From Ignelater luminosus (taxonomy: Eukaryota; Arthropoda; Insecta; Coleoptera; Elateridae), in the NCBI GenBank assembly GCA_011009095.1, contig VTPC01008449.1, positions 32,860-96,859 of the forward strand: a stretch of DNA of 64,000 bases. Direction: 5' to 3'. Position 1 is the stretch's first letter. Every line of letters starts with the position of its first letter. Shown one piece after another: positions 25,640 through 37,442 of this stretch. A model generated the notes under the pieces. It had not been told where the DNA came from, did no database searches, and saw nothing but the letters and a program-made list of their open reading frames with translations. The translations under genes were made by a program, and so were the position numbers.

Positions 25640-25960
25640 CCCTAAATAATAATCGCAAATATTTAAGTCGGGCGAACAGTCTGGCAATTGCATGAAATCA
25701 TTTCGTCTGACTCATTTATAGGGACAGTTTGCATTTAAAAATGCAAGAATATTCTGTCTAAAATACACAGGGCACCATCGTGCATGAAGAATATCCCTGA
25801 GTGTTTTCAGTTAATACCTTCCAAGAAACCAGAAAGTACTATACTTGTGCTTCTATATTTAAACGTTTATGGGTCCAACCAAATGATGATTGATAATCCC
25901 GTACCAGACATTAATCAAAGAGCGTGCGTTGGAAACCTTGTTTTGAAAATTAAAGATTAA
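25640..25960 (-). mobile_element. Fragment of a DDE transposase (Tc1/mariner-superfamily type)
   Basis: The minus strand shows SINVWYGIINHHLVGPINV, MHDGA, FRQNILAFLNANCPY and QLPDCSPDLNICDYYLGKHM, read in two or three frames. They correspond to the usual VWCGII..GP, MHDGAPPHF, YLN..FP and W.SPDL...D(F/Y)LWG blocks of a widespread insect DDE family. Stops and shifts are frequent, and the N-terminal DNA-binding part is not found. A second relic of what looks like the same family lies at 52200-52650. Confidence 0.7.
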
Positions 25961-26140
25961 ATTCATTTTACTGCAATAACCATTGACAGTAAACAATTCT
26001 AGCAGGATTTTGTTGCGATAAGCTCAGTAATGTAATACTTCTTTCTCAACAATTCGTATATGTTGTTCATCCCTATGACCAACTCGTATCCGCTAAGCTA
26101 CTGCAATGAATGTTTCTCAAAATGGCGATTGTAACACATT

Positions 26141-27306
26141 CAGGTTGAATGAGCAAACTCAGAACTGTTTTAAAACCGTAGAGCAAACAAATGAGTGAAG
26201 GGCAAATAATACAGGTTGATAGAGCAGATCTCAAAGAATCTGATCACATAAGACTTTTGTCAATAAACAAAATGGCAGGTGATGCACTCGATGACGAAAA
26301 TTTATATCGAATTTACGAATTATTAGATCAGAAAGTGAGTTTTTTGGAGATAATTAAAAGAATGAAAGAACGTGATGTATCTTTCATTAAAGATATGTTA
26401 AGTAAAATCAAGAAACAATAAGGAAATGAACAGAAAATCAACCAACGCGATGGAAACAATAAAGTTCTAACGAAACCAGTTCTGGACAAAATTCACAAAG
26501 CGCTTGTGAACATCAATCAATCAACACGGGGTGTTTGGCAAATAAATTGAGCATTTCACAGTATTCTGTCCACAAAACAGCTAACTTATTAGAAATTAGA
26601 ATCATAAAAAAGCGAGAAGTACACATGTTAAACGATAAAAAGAAGAAAAAGAGATTTGAGCGTTCTAAGAACTTTACGGACTTAGTAGACACGAAAATAT
26701 TATCACTAGTGACGTATCCTGGTTTATATTAGACAACCCTGGTGGAAATCGTGATCTGCATTATATAGAAAAAGATCGATCTTTCAGAGGTGCAAAAGAT
26801 TTCAAAGTCCCTTCACACCCGATCGAGATTATGGTGTTCGAAGAGAATTATAGGCCCATACTTCGTAAAAGGAAAAGCAAAAGTCAACAGTGGTCAAAAA
26901 TATAATTAAAGAAATTGTAAAAAATGCTATAGAGCTCATCGGCGAACACCAGTTCTATTTTCATTAAGACTTCGCGTCCGCATACACCGCTACGGGTACT
27001 CAGAACTTTCTCGAACAAAATCAGATCAATATTTTTCAAAACTCGAATGGATGCCCTCTCCTGATTGCGCCTCATGTTATTATTTTTTATGGAGATACCT
27101 TAAACGAAAAGTTAGAGCAAGGAAAGTTACTACACTCGATGGAGATGGAGAAAGTTTCAGAGGACATGGTCGATTGCGCGCTTGCAAGTAGATCAAAAAG
27201 GGTCAGAAAAGTTTATAAGGCTTCTGTCCATATATTGTTAAAATATCGTAAGCAGTTATTAAACTACAATTAATTCAAGTTGTTCTGTGTTCGCTCTATC
27301 AACCTG
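26141..27306 (+). mobile_element. Tc1/mariner-type transposon with inverted terminal repeats
   Basis: The terminal repeats are CAGGTTGAATGAGCAAACTC (continuing AGAAC; 26141-26165) and its complement at 27282-27306, 21 of 25 matching. TA follows the right end. Internally the plus strand gives an N-terminal domain (MSEGQIIQVDRADLKESDHI, 26191-26421), a helix-turn-helix region (VLDKIHKALVNINQSTRGV), then SDVSWFILDNPGGNRDLHY near 26710, FKVPSHPIEIMV, EWMPSPDCASCYYFLWRYLK near 27045-27105 and KVTTLDGDGES. SDVSW matches the first catalytic Asp block (SDESW). The later blocks are damaged: a stop stands just before the second Asp block, and SPDCA..YFLW lacks its Asp. Four or more stops or shifts make it inactive. 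Confidence 0.8.
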
Positions 27307-27309
27307 TAT

Positions 27310-30300
27310 AAATCCCAAGCATGGGTAAATTTACTGGACAGTGAATAGTTTTTTAATATTTTGAATCAAATAAGAAGCTTCCGGAACATTTTTAAAATGG
27401 GCCGTTTTTTATAACCGTGTCTAAGTAGAAAAGCATTATAATTCGATGAGATGGAATACCCATGGCGGAGAAACTCTTGACCAACCATTTAATGAGATTT
27501 TCAAACTAGTCCAGTAATCACAATGCTTGTACTCTTCAATATTGATCAACATTGTTTAGAGTGATATTAAGTTTTTGAATTGTCTGGAAAAAGGCAGCGG
27601 CCTAGGTTTTTCTCAAGGTGAAACATGTGACCAGGACACGAGCTGGGCATGAAGTAACAGCAGTCTCCTGAAAGATGCGAATAATTTAGATAATCGGAGA
27701 AGCTAGTGTTTATGTTCTACATTTAAGTTATTGAGTTATTGATGAACATTGAAATTCTATTGCTGACTTTCGTCCGATCTATTATGATAGAAGCGATTTA
27801 CATTTCTTCCAAAGAGTTTTTGAAAAGGATAATGCCTTGCTTCGATGACTGGCAAGATCTTAGAGAGCTCAGCTTTGCTTCCAGTATCCATGCTGAGTTC
27901 CTAAGAGATAATTTTGTAGTGCAGAACAACACAACCCTTGCAGTGTCTCAGTAGATCAGGTCTATTACATGGGCGCATGTTTCCAAAAGAAACTCAAGAA
28001 ACATTTTCTTACTTTAAAGGCAGTTTTCTCAAACTTGGCAAACCATTCGAGGACAATTAATCTGAACCTTTATTTACTCAACCAATACGGTGTCCAGGAG
28101 AGCGGTTTGAAACTTTGCAAGTTATTCCTCAAAAAACGACTTGTAAATAAATCCAAACCACACTGGATCTTTGTTGGTATGGAGAAGGAGTGCAACCCAA
28201 GAGCAGTTTTTGAATATCTGAATCCAGATGTCATAATTTCTTCTCTCGCCCGTCTGCCTACAGCGCCAATCGTACTTTGAATCCGAATGTTTCTTGTCAG
28301 CATAGAAATCAGGTACGTTCTTCGTCTTTATTAATGAAAGGCGCGGTCAGAAAATCCATTATGTTCCAATTCTCAAAGATCTCTTAGAAGTTAGCTTCGG
28401 CATCGCACTGCACTTGTCATCAAGCTAAAACATTTGATGATTATTGGATGATGACGTATTGAAAGGGCGACAAACTCATTTGGGCCTCAAATAGTGGATT
28501 TCGTATGGACAGGTACTCAGCGTCCAGCTTGGAAAGAAAAGTTTGGGAAAGCCGCAAGACAGGGACGGGAAATCATTGCAATTCGGCATTCTATTCAGCA
28601 GTAAAAATAGCCGTCAGTACATCTAATTGCAGAAAGTCTTGGCGACAAGACGGTCCCCTTAAAGGGGTTTTACTGGCTATCACACCATGTCCTCTTTTTG
28701 TGGGAGACAAACATTCTGCTTTCAAGGCGTGGAAATCATGTTTTGATGTAGGATTTGCGTTTCTGGCAATTTTGCAACCCTTGAAGACGCAGTCTGATGA
28801 AACATTTAATGCAATTGGTAACGATGAACTGCAGGGCATTTTAAAAAGTGACAGGACCATAACTGATAATTACTAAATTAGGAAGATTTCAAAAAGATAA
28901 TTACTTGGACGTTAAGTAATTCAGATATTCTCAATTTGTTGACACCGAAATTCAGCATCTTCTAGCGTGAAAACTAAAGCCTCAATGGAAAGAATTCTGA
29001 AGGACGTTTTGTCTCCATTTAATCTCTTCCTGATTATCCCTGAAAGTTTGACCGAAAGCTGCTAGATCGCCTTTATATGTAAAACTTCTATGAAATAAAG
29101 AAAACGTATGAACTGACATAGTAAGCATGTAATTAGACTGAGTGTTTGCATCACCTACGTGCCAGTTTAAGAGTACGAGAAGTAGATTTACCCAAAACAA
29201 AGTTATTGACCTAAAAGTTTCTGTCTTTATACTAATAGACTACAGATTTCAATCAAATTGTGTTTTACTAAACTCTTTTATATATAAATTATACATCCAT
29301 ACTAACTTTTTCATGTTTACTGTTCACTATTATCTTTATTTATATTGTAGTGTTATTTGTTTATCTATTTCCAAATTAATTTTATATGAAATCGGAATTT
29401 ATAATGAAAAACTTTCTTCTTATAGAAATACTCGTTCCCCAACGTATCAGAATCATTTTCTAGATAACTGTTTCGATTCAAACGGATTTTATGGAATTGT
29501 TCGTATATTATTTCAATTAAAATAGGTCAGTTTTAGTAATCAAAATTTAGATTTTATGACCGTATATTAATGAACAATTAATCTAAAATGTTACCTTCTC
29601 TGATGCACTTTTTATGTTCTTCAGTGGTGGTCCAATAACGTTGTTTGTCGATGCGATGGTAATTGTCACGTCATAGTTGACTGTTTTAAATCAATTACCC
29701 TGATGTCATTATTGAAGAATTTATTTGTTTGATATTAGTTTACGGTAAATTTAAATTTGATTAAGATAGTCCCCCGAGCAACCCAAAATAGTCGATAACT
29801 CTCCGCTAAATTGATAAGAATAAACGATTCGAGGTTCATAGTTCGGCTGCGAAAGCATCCTTACAAATCCTTTGATCGATTTTACGAGTTTTCTGTCAAA
29901 TTAGAGCTTGAGATGGTTTAAACAGTCATATATTAACTATACAAAAGTGTTTATAATAAAAACGACATTAATGTCTTTGTCGGTAAGTAATTTTTATTAT
30001 TATAATTTCTGCCGCCATCAATTTTTAACAACGGAGGGTACTTGACTTTCAATCAAAGAAGATAATGAAAAGTGGGTGCTATTAAAGGTTGGATACCGTT
30101 ATGTATAATCCAATGAGCGCAGTAGTTAAAGAAAGCAATCATCGAAGAGATCCGATCCACAATACATGATATATGAAAGCTTCTGACGTCGGGCTGTTCT
30201 ACAAGTATTGCTGATTGAATATATTAATGTTACAAGTGTCATCAGATAAAATCCATACTGAATAATAACGTCCTACATATTAAATGTTAATCTGAATATC

Positions 30301-30597
30301 GTCTGTCTACCGCCCATTTAAGAGAAACCACGCACTCTTTATTGGCTGATTTTTTTCAACATAAACGACTTGGGTTTCTGACAGCAGAAACTTCAGTAAT
30401 TTCGCAGTCGTAAAAATTTAACATTCACTCACATCAAAGCCTATCTTACTGTCTATCTTGATATCCTATAAAAGTGACACCCTGGAAATATTTTATTGCT
30501 TTTTTATTAAATCATTTTATTCCCCTTTAGTTTAAACATGAAAAGACTTTAAAGATCAAGAGATGTTAATGATAAATCAGACAATAAACCTTTTAAT
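27310..30597. other. No gene recognised
   Basis: Frames at 27739-27954, 27969-28280 and 28505-28876 (plus; 71, 103 and 123 codons) lie close together on one strand and could be remains of one coding region, for example KPHWIFVGMEKECNPRAVFE. I do not recognise the product. From 29000 to 30597 the DNA is AT-rich and empty. Confidence 0.35.
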
Positions 30598-33057
30598 AAG
30601 TAAATTGAAATGTAAATTATATACGGAGACAAATTGATAGATAATTTTTTGTTTTTCGCTATTAAAATGATAATGATGAATAATTTAGAACAAGTGGAAC
30701 AAGAATTCTTAGCTTTTATCATTTATTTTACCCCCATTTGTTACTAGATCTAATAAATTAACGTGATACTAACGAGGACAATACAAAGTAGCCGCCCTAT
30801 TCAGATTGTAAATAGGTCGTGTCCAGAAGGAGTTGGTATAATTATTCAATTTATTAATTAGCGGATATTGCTGCATCTCGTTGATCTGAGACGTTTTTAA
30901 AGCAGTAGGTGCTCTATTAATTTTGCGCCTAGACTCAATTAGATCCACTTTACTGTGATAGTATTTATTAAAGCAATATACTTTAGAGAAGCGCTTTTTT
31001 CGAAATTAGTACTTGTGGTTTTAAGGATATAAGAATCTGTAACTTTAAAAGCTGCAATTATTAATTACTTAAGTGGGCATTTAGTTATTATCAGGCTTCG
31101 TATCTAATCGAGAGCTTTTACATGACCTACGTTTAGTTTTTGCTGAAACTTCGCTCCTTAGACTAGGCAACAAAGATCACAGTCTAGTTATGTCTTCATT
31201 AACATTCATTCTGTAGAACTTCACTCCAATTTATGTTTTGACATATTGAAACTGAATTCATAAAATTTTGTCCAAGATGATTTTGTGCTCAATAATGTTT
31301 GAGGATTCTCCTGATAAGAACGTGTTTAGATCTGTCTAGAAAGCATCAAAGTAATCCAAGAGAGTTTTATTTTCTTTAATCTTTTTTTAACTTATCCTCC
31401 ATCAAAAGTCGTGATACGATTTTGACAAAAGACACTTTTAAATTTGTAAGACTAAGGAACCTTGTTTTACCTGTTTTAGAGGACAAGTTCACAAAACGGA
31501 AAGCTACCATTGGTCGTCCTCGTTAGTTTACAGTAACACAACAGTAACTCTATATTCATCGACGATATGAATCAAAGCTGCTGCTGAACATGTTATCAAA
31601 GCTAAACGATTGATTTTGAGACGACAGTACCTACGCGAGGTAATTTTGACAACGCACACAGCAATGTCAAGACATTAGATGGATACAAAACTTCCTATAC
31701 AATGGGAGGAACTAGGAGTCACACCAGCAAAAACGAGTATCTCTCCGGTGACAGCTCTATCAACAACCTGTGAGGCCCGGGATAACTTTTATTCTAGTAA
31801 TGGACGCCAGCTCAGCTATTTTGGTACGTAGAACTGCTCAACAAGCTCGTCTCATCGACACCTTATGGTTGTGGGTTTATCAACTAGAAGGAACACCAGA
31901 TTGATTTGAGTGGGTTTATCTACACCGCGACTGTAGGGCATCGGCAAGAATACGAAACGGCTGTTTTCCCCTTACCATCTGTCAATCATACACTATCAAA
32001 TCCTACTATCATTTGCACTCTTTTGTTTTCTGCATTTGAATAGTACAAAACGGAAATCGGTCGTCCTGTGTGACGACTTGACATCGGAAAATTGTGTAAA
32101 ATGCCTTTTGTATCATTTAATATATTTTTGCAAAACATGAGAATTACCTGATTTATTACTTGTTATGACTTAAATAGCGCAGTGTAAAGGAGGGAGAAAG
32201 AACCTATTGTACGGGAAAACAAAAGAAGAGTAATAAAACAAGCATGAAAAACGTTGAAGAAATGTTTAAAAATTTAAAATCGTATATGCAGCAAATGGAA
32301 TTTAGGTTGGACTCAAGGTTCAATCAAGTTATAAAGAAGCTAACAAAGGTGAAAGAATTAGATAAACAGCTCAGTGAAAATGTAGACGTGCAGGAAAAAA
32401 TTATAGTCATTGAAGCGGGAAGCAAAGAAGAACAACGTGGTTATAAAAGGAGTAGCAAACAAAGAAAATGAAAGCTAGGGAATGATGAAAAATAAAGTGA
32501 CGAAGGTATTTAACAAAATAGAAGTGAATATCGACCTGAACGTACATGTGGATGATATAAGAAGAATTGTGAGATATAAACCAGAAGAGGTGAGACCAGT
32601 ACTACTAAAATTAACAAGACAGAAGAAAATGGAAATCTTTAAAATGGCAAAAGAACTGAAAGGGTCGACGTAGAGTATACTAAAAAAGTACAAGAAGAAA
32701 GAAAAGCGCTGCTACCTTACCTAATAAATGCAAAAAAAAACGACCACAAGTGAATACTAAAATACAACAAGCTGGTGATAAACAACAAAGTATACGGAGC
32801 CCAGGACACCGTACCTGAATTTAGAATAGCAGTACAGACAGAAGTAGCCGGCAGCAGAGAAGCAAAGCGAACGGTGAACGAAAGATTGCCAGGGGAGGAT
32901 ACACATATTAGTAAGGACCAAAATTAAATACAGAAGATCACCTAAAGGAGAGAACAGAAGACAAATAAGAATCGGATATTCTATAGTAAAAGTGAAAGAC
33001 GAAGAAATTAAACATGAATTTTAAAGAAATTTGAACAAGAAATTAACAATAAGTGAG
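30598..33057. repeat. Copy A of a ~2.45 kb direct duplication, ending at the assembly gap
   Basis: Starts at AAGTAAATTGAAATGTAAAT and runs to the first N. It is collinear over its full length with 33458-35891. Differences are scattered substitutions plus indels: a 10-bp stretch near 31328 is present only here, and a 46-bp stretch near 32530-32575 is present only here. The right part carries the start of an RTE-like LINE. Confidence 0.95.
32244..33057 (+). mobile_element. 5' coding part of an RTE-like LINE (copy A), cut by the gap
   Basis: The first frame (32244-32471) gives a lysine- and glutamate-rich coiled-coil start, MKNVEEMFKNLKSYMQQMEF. The following frames read EVNIDLNVHVDDIRRIVRYK, RPVLLKLTRQKKMEIFKMAK (32482-32673) and YTKKVQEERKALLPYLI, then YNKLVINNKVYGAQDT. 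This resembles the N-terminal coiled-coil plus RRM-like region seen at the start of some insect endonuclease/reverse-transcriptase ORFs. Several stops and shifts separate the pieces. The same sequence, with small differences, starts at 35125 on the other side of the gap. Confidence 0.7.
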
Positions 33058-33457
33058 NNNNNNNNNNNNNNNNNNNNNNNNNNNNNNNNNNNNNNNNNNN
33101 NNNNNNNNNNNNNNNNNNNNNNNNNNNNNNNNNNNNNNNNNNNNNNNNNNNNNNNNNNNNNNNNNNNNNNNNNNNNNNNNNNNNNNNNNNNNNNNNNNNN
33201 NNNNNNNNNNNNNNNNNNNNNNNNNNNNNNNNNNNNNNNNNNNNNNNNNNNNNNNNNNNNNNNNNNNNNNNNNNNNNNNNNNNNNNNNNNNNNNNNNNNN
33301 NNNNNNNNNNNNNNNNNNNNNNNNNNNNNNNNNNNNNNNNNNNNNNNNNNNNNNNNNNNNNNNNNNNNNNNNNNNNNNNNNNNNNNNNNNNNNNNNNNNN
33401 NNNNNNNNNNNNNNNNNNNNNNNNNNNNNNNNNNNNNNNNNNNNNNNNNNNNNNNNN
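33058..33457. other. Assembly gap of 400 N
   Basis: An uninterrupted run of N. The sequence directly to its left matches the end of copy B, and the sequence directly to its right matches the start of copy A. No coding claim is possible across it. Confidence 1.
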
Positions 33458-35891
33458 AAGTAAATTGAAATGTAAATTATATACGGAGACAAATTGATAG
33501 ATAAGTTTTTGTTTTTTGCTATTAAAATAATGATGGATAATTTAGAACAAGTGGAACAAGAATTCTTAGCTTTTATCATTTATTTTACCCCCATTTGTTA
33601 CTAGATCTAATAAATTAACGTGATACTAACGAGGACAATACAAAGTAGCCGCCCTATTCAGATTGTAAATAGGTCGTGTCCAGAAGGAGTTGGTATAATT
33701 ATTCAATTTATTAATTAGCGGATATTGCTGCATCTCGTTGATCTGAAACGTTTTTAAAGCAGTAGGTGCTCTATTAATTTTGCGCCTAGACTCAATTAGA
33801 TCCACTTTACTGTGATAGTATTTATTAAAGCAATATACTTTAGAGCGCTTTTTTCGAAATTAGTACTTGTGGTTTTAAGGATATAAGAATCTGTAACTTT
33901 AAAAGCTGCAATCTTCGTATTTGAAATGTAAACAAAGATACAAATTACATTAATTACTTAAGTGGGCATTTAGTTATTATCAGGCTTCGTATCTAATAGA
34001 GAGCTTTTACATGACCTACGTTTAGTTTTTGCTGAAACTTCGCTCCTTAGACTAGACAACAAAAATCACAGTCTAGTCATGTCTTCATTAACATTCGTTC
34101 TGTAGAACTTCACTCCAATTTATGTTTTGACATATTGAAACTGAATTCATAAAATTTTGTCCAAGATGATTTTGTGCTCAATAATGTTTAAGGATTTTCC
34201 TGCTAAGAACGTGTCTAGAAAGCATCAAAGTAATCCAAGAGAATTTTATTTTCTTTAATCTTTTTTTAACTTATCCTCCATCAAAAGTCGTGATACGATT
34301 TTGACAAAAGATACTTTTAAATTTGCAAGACTAAGGAACCTTGTTTTACCTGTTTTAGAGGATAAGTTCACAAAACGGAAAGCGACCATTGGTCGTCCTC
34401 GTTAGTTTACAGTAACACAACAGTAACTCTATATTCATCGACGATATGAATCAAAGCTGCTGCTGAACATGTTATCAAAGCTAAACGATTGATTTTGAGA
34501 CGACAGTACCTACGCGAGGTAATTTTGACAACGCACACAGCAATGTCAAGACATTAGATGGATACAAAACTTCCTATACAATGGGAGGAACTAGGAGAGT
34601 CACACCAGCAAAAACGAGTATCTCTCCGGTGACAGCTCTATCAACAACCTGTGAGGCCCGGGATAACTTTTATTCTAGTAATGGACGCCAGCTCAGCTAT
34701 TTTGGTACGTAGAACTGCTCTACAAGCTCGTCTCATCGACACCTTATGGTTGTGGGTTTATCAACTAGAAGAAACAGCAGATTGATTTGAGTGGGTTTAT
34801 CTACACCGCGACTGTAGGGCATCGGTAAGAATACGAAACGGCTGTTTTCCCCTTACCATCTGTCAATCATACACTATCAAATCCTACTACCATTTACACT
34901 CTTTTCTTTTCTGCATTTGAATAGTACAAAACGGAAATCAGTCGTCTTGTGTGACGACTTGACATCGGAAAATTGTGCAAAATGCCTTTTGTATCCTTTA
35001 ATATATTATTACAAAACATGAGAATTACCTGATTTATTACTTGTTATGACTTAAATAGCGCAGTGTAAAGGAGGGAGAAAGAACCTATTGTACGGGAAAA
35101 CAAAAGAAGAGTAATAAAACAAGCATGGAAAACGTTGAAGAAATGTTTAAAAATTTAAAATCGTATATGCAGCAAATGGAATTTAGGTTGGACTCAAGGT
35201 TCAATCAAGTTATAAAGAAGCTAACAAAGGTGAAAGAATTAGATAAACAGCTCAGTAAAAATGTAGACGTGCAGGAAAAAATTATAGTCATTGAAGCGGG
35301 AAACAAAAAAGAACAACGTGGTTATAAAAGGAGTAGCAAACAAAGAAAATAAAAGCGAGGGAATGATGAAGAATAAAGTGACGAAGGTATTTAACAAAAT
35401 AGAAGTGAATATAAACCAGAAGAGGTGAGACCAATACTACTAAAATTAACAAGACAGAAGAAAATGGAAATCTTTAAAATGGCAAAAGAACTGAAAGGGT
35501 CGACGTAGAGTATACTAAAAAAGTACAAGAAGAAAGAAAAGCGCTGCTACCTTACCTTATAAATGCAAAAAAAAACGGCCACAAGTGAATACTGAAATAC
35601 AACAAGCTAGTGATAAACAACAAAGTATACGGGGCCCAGGACACCGTACCTGGATTTAGAATGGCAGTACAGACAGAAGTAGCCGGCAGCAGAGAAGGAA
35701 AGCGAACGGTGAACGAAAGATTGCCAGGGGGGGATACACATATTAGTAAGGACCAAAATAAATACAGAAAATCATCTAAAGGAGAGAATAGAAGACAAAT
35801 AAGAATCGGATATTCTATAGTAAAAGTGAAAAACGAAGAAATTTAACATGAATTTTAAAGAAATTTGAACAAGAAATTAACAATAAGTGAG
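33458..35891. repeat. Copy B of the ~2.45 kb direct duplication, starting at the assembly gap
   Basis: Collinear with 30598-33057. Relative to copy A it has about 35 extra bases near 33913-33949, lacks about 10 bases near 34213, and lacks 46 bases near 35411, where A has short ATA words at the breakpoints. The sequence continues uninterrupted beyond the end of the shared part into the rest of the LINE. Confidence 0.95.
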
Positions 35892-37120
35892 GATGAGGAT
35901 GTGGAAGAAAGCTGGACGAAATTCGAAAAATAATGAAGAAGCAGGCAAAGGAATTAAAAGTAAGAAAGAAGATAAGTACTAAGACATGGTATGATGAAGA
36001 ATGTAGACTGGTAGTGGCAAACAGGGCGAGAACAACAATACCATTGAAAACAAGGAGAAGTATGACGAATCGAGGAAGTTAGTAAAGAAGGTGTGCAGGA
36101 AAAAGAAAAGGGAACACATTGAACGGTAATAGAGAATAACTTTCTGAAAAAGAAAGCCAAGGAATTCTACAAAGGAATACAAAATGAGAAAAGAAAAAAT
36201 CTTTTGCAAAAATAAAAAAGGGGAATTAGTTGGAGGAATGGAAGAAAGTTTGAACAGATGGGCAGAACATTTCCAAGAAGTGTATGGGTCAAAACAAGAA
36301 GAAACGGGAGGTATAAAAGAAGAAGCCTACCGCCAGCAACAGAAAGCGAAGATCCACCGATGCAACAAGAGATTGCAGAAACAATCAGAAAGCTCAAAAA
36401 TAATAAGTCAGGAAGGGAAAACCCAGTTACGGCGGAAATGCCGAAAACTGAAGGCGAGAGACTAGAAGTTTGGCAAGAAGAAAGGATGCCAAGGAAATGG
36501 AAAGAATTAATGATCTGCCCAATACATATAAAGAAAGAGAGAGCGATGCGTGAAAATAATAGGAGCATTGCCCTGATGGATATTGTGTATAAAATCATAG
36601 CGATAGCGATAAAAAACAAATTAAATGAAGTCGTAGAAAAGGAAATAGGTCAGTACCAGTGTGGATTTAGAAAGTATAGATCGGTAATAGATCAAATATT
36701 CACGTTAAAACAGGTAGTAAATAACAACGTAGAGTAGAAGCTGGCCCTGTTAGTCATATTCATTGATTTTAAACAGGCATGCGATACAGTAATACGGCAA
36801 AAAGTAACTGAAGCTATGAGCGACATGGGAATAAACGGCAAGTTGATAAGAATGGTTAAAATGACTCTCACCGACACTGACTACAAAGTACTGGTAAACG
36901 GTCATAAGTCAAAAACATTTAAAGTCACTAAAGGCCTGAGACGGGAAGATCAATATAGTGGTAGATAAAGCAGTAAGAGAAAGCGGAATCTCAACCAAAG
37001 GGATGACACTAAATCAAAAAAGCGAGGTATTTGGAAAAGAAGAACAAATAGAGAGGTGATGGAAGTGTACGAAGAACCATCCATAACCAATATACATACA
37101 TATCTCTACCCACAGACGAA
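35125..37120 (+). mobile_element. RTE-like LINE relic (copy B and onward), endonuclease and RT palm missing
   Basis: Begins with the coiled-coil frame MENVEEMFKNLKSYMQQMEF (35125-35352) and KVYGAQDTVPGFRMAV (35610-35846). There is then a jump, with no endonuclease block, to RRQIRIGYSIVKVKNEEI and the linker LNKKLTISEDEDVEESWTKF and FLKKKAKEFYKGIQNEKR. The RT start follows: EIAETIRKLKNNKSGRENPV (36350-36430), RMPRKWKELMICPIHIKK, YQCGFRKYRSVIDQIFTLKQ (36650-36715), VIFIDFKQACDTVIR (motif A, Asp present) and VTKGLRREDQ near 36950. After that the sequence jumps to a C-terminal scrap, GIWKRRTNREVMEVYEEPSI (37026-37085). YADD is absent. Stops and shifts are frequent. Confidence 0.8.
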
Positions 37121-37440
37121 GTCGCGGACCAAGAAGATATTGACCACGATGATCAAATTGATTGTGAAAGCGCTTTAGTAATGTAGCGGGGACTTCGAAA
37201 TTCATACACAGGAACCTGATGACAGTGCTAAACATGTGGAAGAATTGCCGGGCCTATGAAGATCAAAAAGGACAAAATATTCACCAAACAGTTTTGGCAA
37301 AAAACAATTAGACAAAGTTAGCCCAACTTGCAGAAAAGAAGATCCAGTATATACAAAATTACCCCAAGATTGTAAGCAAACTAAAGGAGAGGGAATCTCG
37401 AACCAGATCGGGGGAAAATCGCCTTATGAAGCATTTTCGT
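37121..37440. other. Junction sequence between two elements
   Basis: Short frames such as TKLPQDCKQTKGEGISNQIG on the plus strand; no recognisable family. It may be the LINE 3' region. Confidence 0.35.
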
Positions 37441-37442
37441 CA

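Noticed and set aside
27739-28876. A three-exon host gene from three neighbouring plus-strand frames
   Set aside because: No product recognised, and the frame joins do not coincide with splice sites I would trust.
31480-32100. A Tc1-like transposase inside the duplicated 2.45 kb block
   Set aside because: Words such as TIGRPR and KAAAEHVIKAKRLILRRQ suggested it, but no catalytic block follows and the similarity is too thin.
33031-33579. Long open frames over the gap
   Set aside because: They consist almost wholly of N and carry no information.
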